The notes beneath the pieces are model-generated. The model was not told the DNA's origin and ran no database searches. It saw nothing but the letters and a program-made list of their open reading frames with translations. The translations under genes were made by a program, and so were the position numbers. Shown in pieces: positions 59,480-64,000 of a stretch of DNA of 64,000 nucleotides. Where the stretch lies: contig MU832212.1 in the NCBI GenBank assembly GCA_029204225.1, forward strand, positions 17,846-81,845, given 5' to 3'. Source of the DNA: Diphasiastrum complanatum. Taxonomy: Eukaryota > Streptophyta > Lycopodiopsida > Lycopodiales > Lycopodiaceae. How positions within the stretch are numbered: position 1 is the first letter of the stretch; each line of letters begins with the position of its first letter.

Positions 59480-61757
59480 ATGTGCTAAACAATCCATGGT
59501 TCTTAATCTTGACTATCCTTTTGGTAAGGTCGATCTCCCTGTCTGTCATAGCTGCATCTTTGGAAAGCAGACTAGGATTCCTTTTAGATCAAATCATATG
59601 CATGCAACAAAAAGTCTGTTAGATGTTGTTCATACGGATATATGTGGACACTCCCTCATTGCTAGATGAGAAGTATTTCATCACCTTTATTGACGAATTC
59701 TCCAGAAGAATTGCTATCTATTTCATTAAACAGAAATCAGAGGCTTTCATCAAATTCAGACAATTCAAAGAGCATGCTGAGAATCAGACAAACAAATCAA
59801 AGCATTGAGGTCAGATAAGGGGGGAGAATACATCTCCAATGAATTCAAGGACTACTGCCTTAACGACGACATTGAGCAACAATACATCATCTCCTATTCA
59901 CCTCAGTCAAATGGTCTTGCTAAGAGAAAGAACAGAACCTTAGTTGAATCGACAAAGTGCATGTTATCACATGCTACACTTTCGAAGTGATTCTGGGCTG
60001 AAGCTGTTTCAACAACAACCTATATTCAGAACAGATGTCCTACTAAAGGCCTCTCATACAAAACACCATTCGAAGTTTGGACATGTACCAAACCTTCTTT
60101 ATCAAACTTATGAGTTTTTGAATGTACTGCTTTTGCGCAGATACCTCGTGATCTCAGGAAGAAGCTCAACTTCCAGAGTATCAAATGTGTTTTTGTCAAC
60201 TACACTACTTTAGATCAAGCCTACAAGTTGTTCGATCCCATCGAGTCGAAGATATTCACTAGTCGGGATGTCATCTTCATCGAAGATCAGTTTCAAGACC
60301 TCAAAGGAAAGGGCAGTCCCCATGTAGCCGACCTGTCAGATTCTCCCGCAACTTTCCAGTTCCGCAGGTGACTATTTCCATTAAAGTCCAAGCTCTCCTA
60401 CTTTTGATGAACAACAAATCAATGGCGGATCAGAAGATGATGATGTTGCAGTTCAGCAACTATAGTATGATGGAAATGATCAACTTCTTCCATTACCCAG
60501 AAGATCATCAAGGACTAGCCGACCACCTGAAAGGTATATCAATGTGTTTGCAGCCTATCTTGTTCAGGAACTGACGTCTGTCCAAGAGGCACTCAGTCAA
60601 CCTAATTCTGATCTCTGAAAAGAAGCTATAGATAAAGAGAATTCATCTATTATCAAGAACCAGACATGGACAGTTGTCGAATTACTTGCCAGCAGAAACG
60701 TAGTTGATTGCAAATGGATTTTCAAAGTCAAGTACAATGCAGATGAAAGCATCAACAGAAGAAAGACACGACTTGTCGTCAGAGGATTTTCTCAGATATA
60801 AAATGTCGATTACACTGAAACTTTCAGTCCAGTAGTCAAGCATTCTTCTATTAGACTTTTGCTATCATTTGTTACTGTAGCAAATTTGGAAATACATCAA
60901 ATGGATGTATAGACATCATATCTCAATGGAGTTATTGAAGAAGACATTTACATGGTGCAACCAAAGGTTATATTATCGAGGGTAAACACAATCATGTGTG
61001 TAAACCATAAGGCACTTTATGGCTTGAAGCAATCTGCTCGAGCATGGTTTCAAAGGATCACTACTTTCCTTATTGATCACAACTATACACCTAGCTCTTC
61101 AGATTCAAACGTTTACTTCAAAGCAGTGCAACAGTCTTTTATCATTATCACTTTATACGTGGATGATACATTGTTTTTTAGCAACAATACCGATCCGATA
61201 AAAGAGGCCAAGACAATGCTATCTTCCGAATTCGACATGACTAGAGCTATTATGGACTTTTGCATTTGTTATGGAACAGTCAGCAATGACAAACTCAATT
61301 TACTCAAGGTTTATACAGATGCAAGTTGTGCAGGAGATGTAGACACTCGTAAATCCACTTCCGGATTTATATTCTTCCTCAACAACCGTCCAGTTTCTTG
61401 GAACAGTCGCAAGCAATCTTCGATAGCTCTATCTTCCATTGAATCAGAGTATATCACAGCCTCTCAAGCTACAAAGGAAGCAATTTGGTTGAGAAATTTA
61501 CTCTCAGATATCGGTCTGAATCAATATGCTCTGACGACATTATTATTATTACTTTATACGCCATTGCTTTATCAGCCAACCCTAGATTTCATTCCAGGAG
61601 TAAGCACATTGAACTGAAGTATAATTTCGTCAGAAGCAAAGTTCTCAACGAAGAGGTTAGATTACAGTACTGTAGAACGCATGATATGACAATGTATGTT
61701 TTTACCAAAGCATTAAGTTTGGAGTCACACAGAAGATTCTATGTAGAACTAAGTTAA
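59480..61757 (+). pseudogene. Ty1/copia pol remnant: integrase, RT, RNase H
   Basis: Starts at the pre-integrase zinc region (CHSCIFGKQTRIPF, about 59550). The integrase core has VVHTDICG, LRSDKGGEYIS and SNGLAKRKNRTL; the catalytic Glu before RKN is Lys here. RT starts near 60640 (NQTWTVVELL, CKWIFKVKYNADES) and has YVDD in LYVDDTLFF at about 61160. RT is joined early to RNase H (VYTDASCAGD, ALSSIESEYITA), so the RT end and connection are deleted. Frameshifts at about 59650, 59800, 60000 and 61500 and several stops break it. No 5' LTR was found upstream. Confidence 0.85.
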
Positions 61758-61793
61758 GGTCAAGGCCTTCAAGGATTCAGATTAAGAGAGAGT

Positions 61794-62650
61794 GTTGGAT
61801 TATTCTCCTTCTTTCTAATCGACTAATCAGTTTTAATCTTCATCCATTGTTTATCCAATTTTGCGGATTTTTTCGTGTTTTTATACAGTTTGCAAAATTA
61901 CAAGTGTTTTTACATAGTCTGCAGAAATACACGGAGTTTGACAACAGTGTCGCATTTTTCGCCTGTCAAGAATTACAAGTAAAACTACAGTGTCGCATTC
62001 TTTGCATTTTAGCGACATTGTTGCCTGTTAGGAATCTCGTGTAAATATGCAGTGTCGCATTTTTCGCTTTTTCTCCAAAGTGCCTCAAATGTTAAGAACA
62101 CGACTCTGGCAAAGTGTGGGGCAACCCTAAATGAGATTTAAGGGCACCTTCGGGTTTTTCACATTTTTTGCAAAATCTCCACACTGTCGCCTTTTTGCGA
62201 CAGTGTCGCCTGGGGTTGCTTTGGTTCATTTCCGTAGAGCTACAATTTTGGTTCATTTATGCAAACAAAATGTTTACGGACAATTTCACCGCTTATCAGC
62301 AATCAATGACAAGGAGCCGGATGGATGCCAGCGGACGGCGATCACAATTCACGACTTAATTTCTTAGTATATATAGTTGTTTATATTCATACAGTTTGAT
62401 CATTATCAGAATCAATCAGAAGAATCATTTGAATAGTTAGCTCTCTCTTTCTCAAGCCTGCGAGCTTGAACATTCCTGAGCATTCTAGCTTACTTCTTAG
62501 AGTTGTTTTAGAGATTGCTATTGCGCTATTGCTTATCAGCATAGCTGCTTATTATCAGACTTATTCTCAGTTACTCGGAGACAACTTAGAGTGCGCGGTT
62601 TCTATCCACTACTGTCTTGCGCTCATTAGCATCTGATTTTGGTTTTCTAA
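61794..62650 (+). repeat. Probable 3' LTR of the copia element
   Basis: TGTTGGATTATTC follows AAGAGAGAG, a polypurine tract, 36 bases after the RNase H frame. TATATATAG at about 62368 is a likely TATA box. The words CAGTGTCGCATTTTTCGC and GACAGTGTCGCC recur four to five times (61940-62215), which makes an unusual short-repeat upstream region. The right end of the LTR is not resolved. Confidence 0.65.
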
Positions 62651-63010
62651 ATCAATACTATCTTCTATTGCGTTCAGTTTATGTCAGAATGCGTGCATCT
62701 CTATATTGCTTTCGTAATTGATAGAAATTGTTTGAGAATTCAATACTTCATGTTTGGCTACACAATCACTTACTTTCTAGCGATTTCAAAGTTAGTAGCT
62801 AAAGATTGAACGTGATTTCTATCACTATTGCTTTGTTCAATTTTTGATAGGCGTAGTCTTGCACTTAAAATAGAAAGTTTCCACATTATATTATCTATTC
62901 TATTTTCGAGATTCATTTGTTCATGGGTCATGCAAACTACTACTGGATTTTTCTTCTCTTATTTGCGAATTTCTCACGCTCTATTTACAAGTTGACAATT
63001 GATCCGACAT
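62651..63010. other. Stretch without recognised genes
   Basis: May include the end of the copia LTR. No coding motif seen. Confidence 0.35.
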
Positions 63011-63014
63011 TGAC

Positions 63015-63330
63015 CAAAGGAAGCCTTACAAGCATTTGAGAAGCTGAATGATACACTGATATTCGCACCTGTCTTATGGCCTCCCAATTGGACAATTGAA
63101 TTCCATGTGCATACGGATGCATGGGCAAGCAACACTATATGGTAGATCATGTGTTTCGTATTAGATTGACTCAGAAGGATCTTCCAATTGATGATGACAA
63201 ATGTAGCACTATTTTACGTGGATGCAATACCAAATCGGGCGACATATATAGTTGAGTATTTGATGCATGGCCAACCTGACCCATCCTTATCCAAGGTGCG
63301 ATAGCGAAAGCTTGTTCTCAAAACTAGACC
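63015..63330 (+). pseudogene. Ty3/gypsy RT-RNase H junction fragment
   Basis: Reads EALQAFEKLNDTLIFAPV, PPNWTIEFHVHTDAWASN, as at the RT/RNase H border of gypsy elements (the HTDA Asp is the first RNase H residue). A later frame reads VALFYVDAIPNRATYIVEYL. Stops and shifts break it. No flanking domains or LTR. Confidence 0.55.
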
Positions 63331-63842
63331 ATATCAACTAATTGTCAGCTATTTATATCAACGAGAGACAAATGTGGGACCCGCCACTAAAGTTTTGTAC
63401 AACTAGCCTTACTAAGTGGGTCCCACCACAGCCCACTGTACAATATCATCCTCCATGTATAGAAATGCAAACCCAATGAGCACAAGTAGCAAGTTGTAAT
63501 TCCAAGGCATAAGAGACTTGGAGCATAAAATAATTAAAAATATCAAAGTCAAGTTTGATATGGTTCTATGTTTGGAGGAACTCACATGATTCATGTGAGA
63601 ACCCTCTCTCTCTCAAAGGAATTCACACGAATAATGTAAAGGACATCCTTCTCATTTTAGAACCATTGAATTTACATGATGAGCTTGGATTAGAATCCTT
63701 GTCATTTTAAAGTAGCCAATAAAAAAAAAGAGACAGAGCCTTCACCAAGAACAAAAAGGCACCAGGCACCTCTTGTCATTTTTCATGTTCATAGAGGAGG
63801 TGGAGAACTACGGTTGTTGGATGTCCTGAACATCCTTGCACA

Positions 63843-63873
<31 letters not shown>

Positions 63874-64000
63874 TCTCTTTCCTATTTTCTAATGCTCTCT
63901 GCTCAACTGCTTTTGCTCTCTTCTTGTATTTTTAGTGAGGTGAAAGAGGGGAAGGTGTAAGAGGCTTCCCTTGCATTATTCATGCTTGTATTTTTAGTGA
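63331..64000. other. Gene-free end with (CT)n tracts
   Basis: No coding motif. CT runs lie at about 63846-63860 and 63862-63879. The 18-base words around CTTGTATTTTTAGTGA occur twice, at about 63925 and 63985. Confidence 0.45.

Overview
The window looks like nuclear DNA of a flowering plant. It is AT-rich and packed with LTR retrotransposons, LINE pieces and microsatellites, and holds one clear host gene with introns: a KMS1/VMP1-type vacuole-membrane-protein gene on the + strand (8 coding exons, 37510-57370, about 455 aa). The species cannot be told from the sequence.

Layout. 1-18.8 kb: decayed Ty1/copia and Ty3/gypsy pieces, unrecognised gene fragments on both strands (2.2-5.2 kb), a broken copia pol (6.3-8.6 kb), a long stretch with almost no coding signal (8.8-17.8 kb) and copia debris. 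18.9-35.5 kb: a nest of related LTR retrotransposons. Element C (18890-35489, minus strand, TSD GAAAT) carries no recognisable gene and is split by two plus-strand insertions. Element A (21005-26237, TSD CTTAG) codes for Gag plus a protease domain and has no RT, RNase H or integrase. Element B (26754-33028, TSD CCGTC) codes for protease, RT, RNase H, integrase and a chromodomain in one open 1160-codon frame and has no Gag. A truncated relative, LTR D (35502-36447), lies beside C. 36.7-57.7 kb: the host gene; its fourth intron is 12.6 kb and filled with LINE, gypsy and copia debris. 57.7-64 kb: tandem repeats, a broken copia pol with a 3' LTR, and a gypsy fragment.

The main discovery candidate is the A/B/C set. 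A and B have nearly identical R-U5 and leader sequences, the same tRNA-Met primer site, the same polypurine tract and similar 3' ends, but complementary coding content. Their one shared domain, the protease, is only about half identical at protein level, so neither looks like a recent deletion product of the other. C has a different LTR but the same primer site and the same leader. That leader holds five evenly distributed GTGCT...AGCAC hairpins in all three. This fits a split, trans-complementing retrotransposon family (Gag supplier, Pol supplier, non-coding passenger) held together by a common RNA leader. The structures are read directly from the sequence; the cooperation is inference.
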